From Pseudomonas sp. DTU_2021_1001937_2_SI_NGA_ILE_001 (GTDB lineage: Bacteria > Pseudomonadota > Gammaproteobacteria > Pseudomonadales > Pseudomonadaceae), in NCBI RefSeq assembly GCF_032463525.1, contig NZ_CP135971.1, forward strand, positions 1,550,001 to 1,614,000: a DNA stretch of 64,000 bases. The letters run 5' to 3'. The notes beneath the pieces are model-generated. The model saw only the letters and a program-made list of their open reading frames with translations, was not told where the DNA came from and ran no database searches. Numbering within the stretch: the first letter of the stretch is position 1; every line of letters begins with the position of its first letter. Shown in pieces: positions 1 through 7,317 of this stretch. The translations under genes were made by a program, and so were the position numbers.

Positions 1-672
1 CGCTTCCAGGAAACGCTGTTGAGCAAACTGGATGCCGATGAAGATGGCAGTGTCAGCCAGGAAGAGCTCAGCTCTGCACTGAGCAGCGACAGCAAGGACG
101 GTATCACCGTCAGCCTGAGCCAGGCGTTCAGTTCGCTGGACAGCGACGATGACGATAACCTGAGCGCCGAGGAACTCGCCGCCTTCGCCCCACCGGCGCC
201 ACCGAAGGAAGGCTTCGACGCCTCGGCGCTGGCTGAAGGTCTGCTGGGTGCGCTGGACAGCGATAGCGACGGCGCGATCAGCAGCGACGAGCTGACCACC
301 GGCCTGAGCGCCGCCGGCAGCAGCGCGGACAGCAGTAAAGTGTTCGATGCGCTGGACACCAATAAGGATGGCAGTGTCAGCATCGAAGAACTCACTGCTG
401 CACTGCAGCCGCAGCAACCGCCTGGCGGCATGCCACCTGCCACTCCACAAGGCCAGGCAAGCAGCAACTTGGACAGCGAAGGCCTGTTCAGTGCCCTGGA
501 CACTGACGATGAAAGCAGCGCCAGCGAGTTGAGCCAGGCTGATAACACTCAGACCAGCAACGCCAACCCGATGAGCGCACAAGCCCTGAACCGGATGATC
601 GCCGCCCTGGGCGAGCGCTATGACACCGAGGGTTCGCAGAAGGCCGGCCGCTACCTGAATACCGCGGCCTGA
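1..672 (+). CDS. EF-hand calcium-binding protein, C-terminal part (5' end outside window)
   Basis: The reading frame is open from base 1, so the start lies upstream of the window; the TTG at 19 is only an internal codon. Three canonical 12-residue EF-hand loops are visible (DADEDGSVSQEE, DSDSDGAISSDE, DTNKDGSVSIEE). A fourth (DSDDDDNLSAEE) lacks the usual Gly at position 6, and a fifth near codon 165 (DTDDESSASELS) is shortened and probably does not bind calcium. Proline-rich linkers (APPAPPKE, PQQPPGGMPP) separate the pairs. Pseudomonas proteins of this kind are often labelled XopAW-family calcium-binding proteins, but no secretion signal can be judged because the N-terminus is missing. The likely role is calcium binding; partner and location are unknown. 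Confidence 0.8.
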   Translation, partial: RFQETLLSKLDADEDGSVSQEELSSALSSDSKDGITVSLSQAFSSLDSDDDDNLSAEELAAFAPPAPPKEGFDASALAEGLLGALDSDSDGAISSDELTTGLSAAGSSADSSKVFDALDTNKDGSVSIEELTAALQPQQPPGGMPPATPQGQASSNLDSEGLFSALDTDDESSASELSQADNTQTSNANPMSAQALNRMIAALGERYDTEGSQKAGRYLNTAA

Positions 673-700
673 GCCGCGGCATTCGAAGCTTGCCTTCCCC

Positions 701-790
701 CTGTAGAAGCGGCTTTAGCCGCGAAAGCGCCAGGAAATTCACCGCAACTGCTGTGAACATCAGGAGCTTCGCGGCTGAAGCCGCTCCTAC
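701..790. repeat. REPIN-like inverted REP pair
   Basis: Two REP arms face each other: AGCGGCTTTAGCCGCGAAAG near 708-727 and GCTTCGCGGCTGAAGCCGCT near 766-785. The roughly 40-base spacer between them recurs at 18569-18654. The element lies between two convergent genes, the usual place for Pseudomonas REP elements, and could also act as a transcription end or mRNA stabiliser. Confidence 0.75.
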
Positions 791-807
791 TGAAAGCCTA
801 AAGAAGC

Positions 808-1857
808 TCAGACGCGAGACGGACGCCGTGCCTCCTCCACCCAGTTGGTCAGCAGGCTGTAGGCCACCGCCAGCAAGGTCGGGCCGATGAACAGGCCAAT
901 GAAGCCGAAGGCCAGCAGGCCACCAAACACTCCGAGCAGCACGATGACCAGTGGCAGGTTGCCGCCGCGGCTGATCAGGTAAGGCTTGAGCACGTTGTCC
1001 ACGCCACTGATGACGAACGTCCCCCACAGGCCCATAAACACCGCCATGCCGTACTCGCCCTGCCAGACCAGCCAGGCGGTGGCGGGAATCCACACCAGCG
1101 GCGGCCCCATGGGGATCAGGCTGAACAGGAAAGTCAGAATGCCCAGTACCAGCGCACCGGGAATGCCGGCGATGAGAAAGCCGATCAGCGCCAGCAGCGC
1201 TTGGGCCGCTGCGGTACCGATCACCCCATTGACGACCCGCTGTACCGTGCCGGCCACCAGGTCGAGGTATTCCTGGGCACGATCGCCGATCAAGCGCTCC
1301 AGCAGGCGCAGTACGAAGGCTGCCAGGCGCGGCCCGTCGCGGTAGAAGAAGAACGCGAAGACAATGCTCAGGCTCAGTTCGAGAATGCCGCCGCCAATCT
1401 GCGCGCTGCGCGCCAGCAGCCAGTTGCCGACCTGGCCCAGGTAAGGCTTGACCGCCGCCATCATCGCCGCGCCCTGCTCGTCGATGGTGTTCCAGAAACC
1501 CACCAGGCGCTCACCCACCAGCGGCAGACCGGCCAGCCACGCGGGCGGGTCCGGCAGGCCGTCGACCTGCACGTCACGAATGAAATTGGTGGCATCACGA
1601 ACGTGATCGGCGAGGTTGAAACCCAACCACACCAAGGGGGCGGCCACCAGGATCAGCCAGCCCAGGCACATCAGCGTCGCCGCCACGCTTTCCCGGCCCC
1701 GGCACAAGCGGGTCAACAGGCGCATCAGCGGCCAACTGGCGAAGGCCAGCACCGCGCCCCAGACCAGTGCCGACCAGAACGGCGCCATCACCCAGAAGCA
1801 CGCCCCCAGCAAGGCCAGCAGCAGAATCTGCACCAGCAGACGGTCGTTATTGAGCAT
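808..1857 (-). CDS. AI-2E family transporter (YdiK/PerM-like permease)
   Basis: A polytopic inner-membrane protein of 349 aa. Two hydrophobic segments open the protein (about 10-45), another lies near 70-90, a soluble stretch covers about 95-150, and a cluster of long hydrophobic helices fills the C-terminal half including a glycine-rich LLGVFGGLLAFGFIGLFIGP region. This is the pattern of the AI-2E transporter family. Members have been proposed to export small molecules or ions; the substrate here cannot be told from sequence. The ATG at 1857 is preferred over the in-frame TTG one codon upstream. It is the last gene of a leftward run that begins at gpsA. Confidence 0.85.
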   Translation of the reverse strand: MLNNDRLLVQILLLALLGACFWVMAPFWSALVWGAVLAFASWPLMRLLTRLCRGRESVAATLMCLGWLILVAAPLVWLGFNLADHVRDATNFIRDVQVDGLPDPPAWLAGLPLVGERLVGFWNTIDEQGAAMMAAVKPYLGQVGNWLLARSAQIGGGILELSLSIVFAFFFYRDGPRLAAFVLRLLERLIGDRAQEYLDLVAGTVQRVVNGVIGTAAAQALLALIGFLIAGIPGALVLGILTFLFSLIPMGPPLVWIPATAWLVWQGEYGMAVFMGLWGTFVISGVDNVLKPYLISRGGNLPLVIVLLGVFGGLLAFGFIGLFIGPTLLAVAYSLLTNWVEEARRPSRV

Positions 1858-1963
1858 CAAGGCACCCGTTTACGAGTAGGGAAAGACTGAAGGCCCGAGC
1901 ATAGCGGGCCGGCAGTATCGCCGTCTGCACTGACGTGCGGTCGAGGCAGGTTCAGGGGCAAGG

Positions 1964-2791
1964 CTAGCGGATTACCTCAAGGCGCAGGCCAGGCTTCTGT
2001 GCCTCGGCCACTTCGAGGCGAGCGGCACGCACGCCCTTGGCGATCAGGGCCTCGCGCCAGGCCTCGGCGTGAGCGCCCGCAAGCGTGACCCGCAACGAGC
2101 TGTCGAGGTTGAGTCCGCGGGCCAGGGCCATCACCCAGTTATCCTGCGGATCGCCCTTGAGCCGCGCCAGTTCCAGACTGCCGCTGCTACGCAGTTGGCG
2201 CATCAGGGTCGCGGCGGTCGGCAGCAGGTCACCCAGCGGTGCCTGCGCGGCCAGCTGCTCGACATGCAGGTAAGCCCGCCGGTTGCCACGGGTGATGGCG
2301 TATAACGCGACCAAGGTGTCCTGCTCAGGCTCGGCCAGGCGCAGCAGCAGATAAGCTTGGCGCTCGTCGGCGCCATACAGCCGCGCGTTGCCGAATACCT
2401 GATTGGCCCACAGGCTGCTTTCACCACAGTCGCGGGCCTGGCACCAGAACAGCAATTCGGCACTGCGTGCCTGCAGCGCCTGGCGAGCGGCCTCGAACGC
2501 ATCATTGGAGGTGTGGCCGGGAGGCAGTTCGTAGGTCACCGACTGCAGTTGCCCGCGTGCCAGAACCTGGCCGTCGTAGCGCACCTGCCCGCTGATCTTG
2601 CGGATCGAACCCAACGGATAGGTACGCTCCTGCTCGGCCGGTGCGCGGTAGTCGACGATCTCGGTATCCAGGGGCCGGGGCACGATATCCAGGTCGCGGC
2701 TGCCGGCAACGTCAACGGCCTGCAGCGTGGTCGGCAGCGACAGGCACAAAGGCAGAAGAAAGGCGCTGAACCTGCGCACTGCGCTCTTCAT
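1964..2791 (-). CDS. DUF4892 domain-containing periplasmic protein
   Basis: 275 aa with an N-terminal signal peptide: positively charged start (MKSAVRRF), hydrophobic core, and a likely cleavage after LQAVDVAG-type residues, so it is probably periplasmic. The body matches what I know as DUF4892 proteins, with a YPLGSIRKISGQVRYDGQVL segment early and a conserved double-Cys region (WCQARDCGES) in the middle. No catalytic motif is apparent and the function is unknown. An open frame continues upstream to 3052 but overlaps the next gene; the ATG at 2791 directly precedes the signal peptide and is taken as the start. Confidence 0.8.
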   Translation of the reverse strand: MKSAVRRFSAFLLPLCLSLPTTLQAVDVAGSRDLDIVPRPLDTEIVDYRAPAEQERTYPLGSIRKISGQVRYDGQVLARGQLQSVTYELPPGHTSNDAFEAARQALQARSAELLFWCQARDCGESSLWANQVFGNARLYGADERQAYLLLRLAEPEQDTLVALYAITRGNRRAYLHVEQLAAQAPLGDLLPTAATLMRQLRSSGSLELARLKGDPQDNWVMALARGLNLDSSLRVTLAGAHAEAWREALIAKGVRAARLEVAEAQKPGLRLEVIR

Positions 2792-2903
2792 GGGCAGGCC
2801 CGCACAAGAGCGATATGGAGGCGGAGGGTCGGCGAAGCGGGTTGGTCCATCATGTCTGGCTCCTTTGCAAACCCGCTCAGCCTCGGCAGTTGCCCGGCGC
2901 AAG

Positions 2904-3758
2904 TCAAGAATCGGCGAACAAACGATTGAAACAGTGTGCGACAGCGCAGGCACCGACCTCGTCATCCAGATGCAGGTGATGGCCGCCTGGTAGTTGGCAG
3001 ACCTCCAGGGGCAGGCCGTCGAGTTGCTCCAGGCGCGGCGCCAGCAGGCCACCCTCGGCCACCACCAGCAGGCCCGGGCACGACAGGCGCCGCACGAAGG
3101 CCATGGCCTGCGGCAGGGTGAAACGCACCGGGGTGGGCAGGGTCAGCCGACTGTCGCTACGCCAGGTGTAACCGCCTGGCACCGGCATCAATCCGCGCTG
3201 GGCCAGCAGCTCGGCGGCTTCGCGGCTGACCGCCAGCCGCCCGCTCATGCGCGCCAGCACAGCCCGTTCGCAATCACCGTAGACGGGCTTTTTCTTGTCG
3301 GCCAGGGCCAGTTGCGCCAGCAACGCCTCACCCAGCCGGGCGGGCGCATCGGTGGCCTCGTCGGTAAGCGGTAGCAGCCCGTCGATGAGCGCCAGGCGTG
3401 TGACTTTGTCTGGCACAGCCCCGGCCAGCAGCACGGCAATGATGGCGCCCAGCGAATGGCCGAGCAGGGAGAAGCGCTGCCAACCCAGTTGCCTGGCCAC
3501 CTGCAATACGTCTTGCACGTAGTCGGGCAGGCTGTAGCCCGTACCGGGTGGACGGTGCCCGGAATGACCATGTCCGGCCAGGTCCAGGGCCACGATGCGC
3601 AGGCCCTGCAGTTGCGGAGCCAATCGCGCAAAGCTGTTGGCGTTGTCCAGCCAGCCATGCAGGGCGATCACCGGCTGGCCGTGTTCAGGACCATACAGAT
3701 GCGCCGCCAGCTCGATATGCCCCAGGTCGATGCGCACCTCTTCCACGCGGGTGTTCAT
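2904..3758 (-). CDS. alpha/beta hydrolase (downstream member of a coupled pair)
   Basis: 284 aa. It shows the alpha/beta-hydrolase order: HGWLDN oxyanion region near residue 33, the nucleophile elbow GHSLGA near 105 (catalytic Ser), and a late His in PGGHHLHL near 264. The substrate is unknown; such proteins are usually esterases or related hydrolases. Its ATG overlaps the stop of the upstream hydrolase by four bases (ATGA), so the two are probably translationally coupled. P. aeruginosa carries a similar hydrolase pair in the same neighbourhood (PA1621/PA1622, from memory). Confidence 0.88.
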   Translation of the reverse strand: MNTRVEEVRIDLGHIELAAHLYGPEHGQPVIALHGWLDNANSFARLAPQLQGLRIVALDLAGHGHSGHRPPGTGYSLPDYVQDVLQVARQLGWQRFSLLGHSLGAIIAVLLAGAVPDKVTRLALIDGLLPLTDEATDAPARLGEALLAQLALADKKKPVYGDCERAVLARMSGRLAVSREAAELLAQRGLMPVPGGYTWRSDSRLTLPTPVRFTLPQAMAFVRRLSCPGLLVVAEGGLLAPRLEQLDGLPLEVCQLPGGHHLHLDDEVGACAVAHCFNRLFADS

Positions 3759-4570
3759 GGACGACGCTCTGCATGCATGCCCGCCCCCTGGCTCCAACGC
3801 TCGAACAGCGTCTTGAGCAGGGCGGCGGTCTCCAGCGGGTGTTCGAGTGGAAACATGTGTCCTCCCGGCATCGACAGGTACTCGCCACGTCGCAGACGCC
3901 TGGCCTGCAGGCCATGATGCGGCATCACCACCCTGCTCTGCCGGCCACGGACCATGGCCAGCGGCACGTCCAGAAGCCTGGCGGGCCTTGGGCTGGCGTG
4001 GGGAATGCTGCGATAGATGCTGATTTCCGTGGCCGGGTCGAAACGCAGCCTGAAGGTTTCGCCCTCCTGGCGCAGGCCGTGCTGCAAGTAGGCTTCCAGG
4101 CACTCGGGATCGAAGCGCCGGAACAGCTGCTTGCTGGCGAAATAGGCCCTGGCCGCATCCAGGCTTTCGAAGGCTTCGCGACGCCCCAGGGTGCGCCCGG
4201 CCGGGGTGATGCGATCGATGAACCCCAGGCGCTTGGCCAGGCGGATCAGCCACTGGTCAGTGAGGCCCAACACCGGAGAGTCGAGCATCACCACCCCGCG
4301 ATACAACTCGGGGCACCGCAGCGCGGCATGCAGATGCAGCAGGCCGCCCAGCGAATGGCCCACGCCCCACACCGGCTGGCCCCGTTCGCGCAGGTGGTGG
4401 AGCAGTTCGTCGACCAGGTTCAACCAGTTGTCGTTGACCGGAAATCGCGGGTCGTGGGCGTGCTGCTCCAGGTGCTCGACGCTGAACTCCGGCGCCAGCG
4501 CCGCGAACAGCTTGCCGTAGGTGCCCGAGGGAAAGCCGTTGGCGTGGGCGAAGAACACCGGTTGCGACAT
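3755..4570 (-). CDS. alpha/beta hydrolase (upstream member of a coupled pair)
   Basis: 271 aa. It starts MSQPVFFAHANGFPSGTY, the HANG motif standing where many hydrolases have HG at the oxyanion site. The nucleophile elbow is GHSLGG near residue 91, and a C-terminal PGGHMFPLEHP supplies the catalytic His. The substrate is unknown. The frame stays open to 4687, but the ATG at 4570 begins directly at the first beta strand and avoids running up to the preceding thioesterase gene. Its stop overlaps the next hydrolase start (ATGA). Confidence 0.87.
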   Translation of the reverse strand: MSQPVFFAHANGFPSGTYGKLFAALAPEFSVEHLEQHAHDPRFPVNDNWLNLVDELLHHLRERGQPVWGVGHSLGGLLHLHAALRCPELYRGVVMLDSPVLGLTDQWLIRLAKRLGFIDRITPAGRTLGRREAFESLDAARAYFASKQLFRRFDPECLEAYLQHGLRQEGETFRLRFDPATEISIYRSIPHASPRPARLLDVPLAMVRGRQSRVVMPHHGLQARRLRRGEYLSMPGGHMFPLEHPLETAALLKTLFERWSQGAGMHAERRP

Positions 4571-4696
4571 GTCTGCGCGCTCTATGGCAATACGATGGTC
4601 GTGATTCTGCGCAGCGGCCCCAGCGCGGGCAATGACCGGAACCGCCATCACACACGACACTCCGGCCATGCCTGTCGCGCAGAACACGGCGCCGGT

Positions 4697-5140
4697 TCAG
4701 CGCGCAGGTGGTTCCTGGCCATGCGGCACGACGGCGACGGTCAGCCGCGAAATGCAGCACAGCTTGCCCTCGTCGTTGCTGATGCGGATATCCCAGACAT
4801 GGGTGGTGCGGCCGATGTGTACCGGGCGCACCACACCCGTGACACGTCCGCTGCGCACGCCGCGCACATGGTTGGCGTTGACTTCCAGCCCCACGCAGAA
4901 AAACTTCGTGGGGTCGATGACCAGGTAGCTGGCCATCGACCCCAGGGACTCGGCCAACACCACCGAAGCCCCACCATGCAACAGGCCGAACGGCTGGTGG
5001 GTGCGCGGGTCGACCACCATGCTCGCGGTCAGCGTGTCGTCGTCGAAGGATTCGAAACGGATGTCCAGCATGGCGGCGATGGTCTTGGCACCGGCGGCGT
5101 TGATTGCATCGATCTGCGGAGTTTCACGCCATAGGGTCAT
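4697..5140 (-). CDS. hotdog-fold thioesterase (PaaI/YdiI-like)
   Basis: 147 aa, the usual size of single hotdog-domain acyl-CoA thioesterases. The motif HQPFGLLHGGASVVLAESLG carries the HGG signature and the Glu of the YdiI/EntH/PaaI group, followed by the VGLEVNANHVRGVRSG stretch typical of the family. It probably hydrolyses aryl- or acyl-CoA thioesters in the cytoplasm; the exact substrate is not readable. A clear Shine-Dalgarno AAGGA precedes the ATG. P. aeruginosa has an equivalent gene near gpsA (PA1618). Confidence 0.87.
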   Translation of the reverse strand: MTLWRETPQIDAINAAGAKTIAAMLDIRFESFDDDTLTASMVVDPRTHQPFGLLHGGASVVLAESLGSMASYLVIDPTKFFCVGLEVNANHVRGVRSGRVTGVVRPVHIGRTTHVWDIRISNDEGKLCCISRLTVAVVPHGQEPPAR

Positions 5141-5176
5141 GGTCGGTCCTTGATAGTGTTATTGGCGGTTTTGCCG

Positions 5177-5632
5177 TTATACGTGGCGAATGCCCTGCAG
5201 GCGCAGGCTGCCGGCCAGCAGGAAATCGCCCTCCAGCTCTGCCAGGCTGGCCGTGCCCATGGGCGCCGCATCCTGCACGCTGCCATGCGCGAGCAGGCCC
5301 ACCAGACAGCCCACCAACGGCTGGTGGCTGACCAGCAGCACCTCGTCCAGACCCAGCGCTTCGAGCTGGGCCAGTGCCTCGGCCGGTGGGCTGTCCGGGG
5401 TCAACCAGTTCACCGTGAGCCGGGGGATATCGACAGCCAGTACCTGCTGGACTTCGTCGGCGGTCTGCTGTGCACGCACATAAGGGCTGACCAGGATGCG
5501 CTGCAGCGACCGGCCCTGCAGGTGCAGGGCGCTGCTGCGCGCCTGCTCGCGGCCTTCGGTGGTCAGCTCACGCTCGGCGTCGCTACGTGCCTGGTTCTGC
5601 GCCTGCCCGTGGCGCAAGATCCACAGCTTCAT
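5177..5632 (-). CDS. sixA: phosphohistidine phosphatase SixA
   Basis: 151 aa member of the histidine phosphatase superfamily. The LRHGQA motif at residues 6-11 holds the phosphate-accepting His, and VSHQPL near 104 holds the second catalytic His. SixA removes phosphate from histidine-phosphorylated proteins, in E. coli PtsN-linked NPr and proposed for HPt domains. Its ATG overlaps the stop of the upstream DUF4389 gene by four bases, implying coupled translation. Confidence 0.9.
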   Translation of the reverse strand: MKLWILRHGQAQNQARSDAERELTTEGREQARSSALHLQGRSLQRILVSPYVRAQQTADEVQQVLAVDIPRLTVNWLTPDSPPAEALAQLEALGLDEVLLVSHQPLVGCLVGLLAHGSVQDAAPMGTASLAELEGDFLLAGSLRLQGIRHV

Positions 5633-5973
5633 AGCTTGGGTTCCTCGTCACGCACCGGGTGGGCGGCGGGCGGCACCTCATGCGGCGCCTCGCCTTGCGG
5701 GGCGCGCGGCGTCGGCCAGTCGGCGAACGGCCAGGGCTTCTGGTCGGTATGGAAGGTGCCGAAACGACCGATATGGGCGAGGAACTGGCTCAGGCTGTCG
5801 CCGAAGCTCATCAGACTGGCGCTGGGGGCGCCGTAGAACAGCCGGTAGCCCAGTTGCAGCAGGACTACGCCGGCAAGGACGATTTCCGCCAGTTGCCAGA
5901 CCACCAGGAACACCAGCATCCAGAGGATGCGCAGGACGATGGATTCGTGCCGTTTGAGATTGGAGTCGCTCAA
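5629..5973 (-). CDS. DUF4389 domain-containing membrane protein
   Basis: 114 aa if translation starts at the TTG at 5973, which has a strong Shine-Dalgarno (AGGGAGAAGG) a few bases upstream; a second TTG at 5991 adds six residues but lacks a good ribosome site. One or two membrane helices occupy about residues 14-45 (ILWMLVFLVVWQLAEIVLAG), followed by LFYG and a short domain, then a Pro-rich tail. The family has no known function. It is coupled to sixA and lies 26 bases downstream of the gpsA stop. Confidence 0.82.
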   Translation of the reverse strand: MSDSNLKRHESIVLRILWMLVFLVVWQLAEIVLAGVVLLQLGYRLFYGAPSASLMSFGDSLSQFLAHIGRFGTFHTDQKPWPFADWPTPRAPQGEAPHEVPPAAHPVRDEEPKL

Positions 5974-5999
5974 GACCTTCTCCCTGATCAATGAGGGCT

Positions 6000-7025
6000 T
6001 CAGTTGAAGCCGGTGGTAGAAATGAAATCGACGTCGGTCTTGGGTTCGCCACGCATCAGCGCCTCGATGACCTGCGCCAGGGTGCGCCCCTCAAAGAGGA
6101 TCGCATGCAGACCGGCCACCAGCGGCATGTAGACCTTGACCTCCTGCGACTTGGCCTTGAGCACCTTGAGGGTATTGACCCCTTCGGCCACTTCACCCAG
6201 GCGGCTGACAGCTTCGTCGAGACTCAGGCCCTGCCCCAGAGCGTAGCCCACCTGGTAGTTACGGCTCTTGGGCGATGAGCAGGTGACGATCAGGTCACCG
6301 ACTCCGGCCAGGCCCAGGAACGTCATGGGGTTGGCCCCCTGACTGACCGCGAAGCGGGTCATTTCCGCCAGGGCGCGGGTGATCAGCATGCTTTTGGTGT
6401 TCTCGCCCATGCCCAAGGCCACCGCCATGCCGGCGACGATGGCGTAGACGTTCTTCAAGGCGCCGCCCAACTCCACGCCGAAACGGTCGTTGCTGGCATA
6501 GACTCGGAACGTCGGGCCATGCAGCGCGGCCTGGACCTTCTGGCACAGCGCCTCGTCCTCGCTGGCGACCACGGTGGCGGTCAGCGCGTGCTCGGCGATC
6601 TCGCGGGCCAGGTTCGGCCCGGACAACACACCGATGCGGGCTTTGGGGGCAATTTCTTCGAGGATCTGGCTCATCAGCTTGAAGCTCTGCGCCTCGATAC
6701 CTTTGGTGAGGCTGACCAGCATCTTGCCTGCCAGGCGCTCGACATGCTCGGCCAGTACGGCGCGCAGCGCACTGGAAGGCAAGGCGACGAAAAGCAGTTC
6801 ACAATCGTCGAGGGTCGCGGTGAGGTCGGTGACCGGCTCGACCCCCGGCAGCACCTTGATGCCCTTGAGGTAGCGCGGATTCTCGCGATTCACGCGGATC
6901 GCCTCGGCCTGCTCGGGATCACGCATCCACTGGCGTACCGGGTGGCCGTTGGCGGCCAGCAGATTTGCGATGGCGGTGCCGAAGCTGCCGCCACCAAGGA
7001 CCGCTACAGGTTGCAGTGTGCTCAT
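6000..7025 (-). CDS. gpsA: glycerol-3-phosphate dehydrogenase [NAD(P)+]
   Basis: 341 aa. GpsA reduces dihydroxyacetone phosphate to sn-glycerol 3-phosphate, the backbone for phospholipid synthesis. The Rossmann motif [12 protein letters not shown] is at the N-terminus, followed by [11 protein letters not shown] near residue 140, the catalytic-Lys region [10 protein letters not shown] near 190 and [14 protein letters not shown] near 245. Length and motif order match the family. The ATG at 7025 is chosen because the signature begins eight residues later. A promoter is visible at 7066-7094. It heads the leftward run with the DUF4389 gene and sixA. Confidence 0.97.
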   Translation of the reverse strand: MSTLQPVAVLGGGSFGTAIANLLAANGHPVRQWMRDPEQAEAIRVNRENPRYLKGIKVLPGVEPVTDLTATLDDCELLFVALPSSALRAVLAEHVERLAGKMLVSLTKGIEAQSFKLMSQILEEIAPKARIGVLSGPNLAREIAEHALTATVVASEDEALCQKVQAALHGPTFRVYASNDRFGVELGGALKNVYAIVAGMAVALGMGENTKSMLITRALAEMTRFAVSQGANPMTFLGLAGVGDLIVTCSSPKSRNYQVGYALGQGLSLDEAVSRLGEVAEGVNTLKVLKAKSQEVKVYMPLVAGLHAILFEGRTLAQVIEALMRGEPKTDVDFISTTGFN

Positions 7026-7065
7026 ATACCCATCCATCCGGGGCCATTCGTTCTGGCGACGAGGC

Positions 7066-7094
7066 ATTATACGGTCATGGCAAGGCTCTGTAAT
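7066..7094 (-). promoter_or_regulatory. sigma-70 promoter for gpsA
   Basis: On the minus strand, ATTACA and a perfect TATAAT are separated by 17 bases, ending about 40 bases before the gpsA ATG. The -35 is only partly consensus. Confidence 0.65.
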
Positions 7095-7317
7095 GCCGCC
7101 TTGCGGCAAGGCATGGCAGTCTGCCCATGAAATGCCAGGCAATCTTGGTTAACATGCGCCGCAAAACATGGACAGGCCGCCACCGCGCCCCATGCTCCCG
7201 GACGCACATCGACAGGCCTGGCCAAGATCGTCCCGCCCGGGTTCACAGGTCGGTGCCGACAAGGCAAGGGTAGATGTACGCTTCAGAGGCTTTACAGACG
7301 CAGCAGGGGTTCATGCC

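Noticed and set aside
3548..5134. 528-codon open frame on the plus strand
   Set aside because: It lies antisense to two hydrolases and a thioesterase with clear motifs. Its translation is rich in Gln, Arg, His and Gly with no recognisable domain, as expected for a shadow frame in GC-rich DNA.
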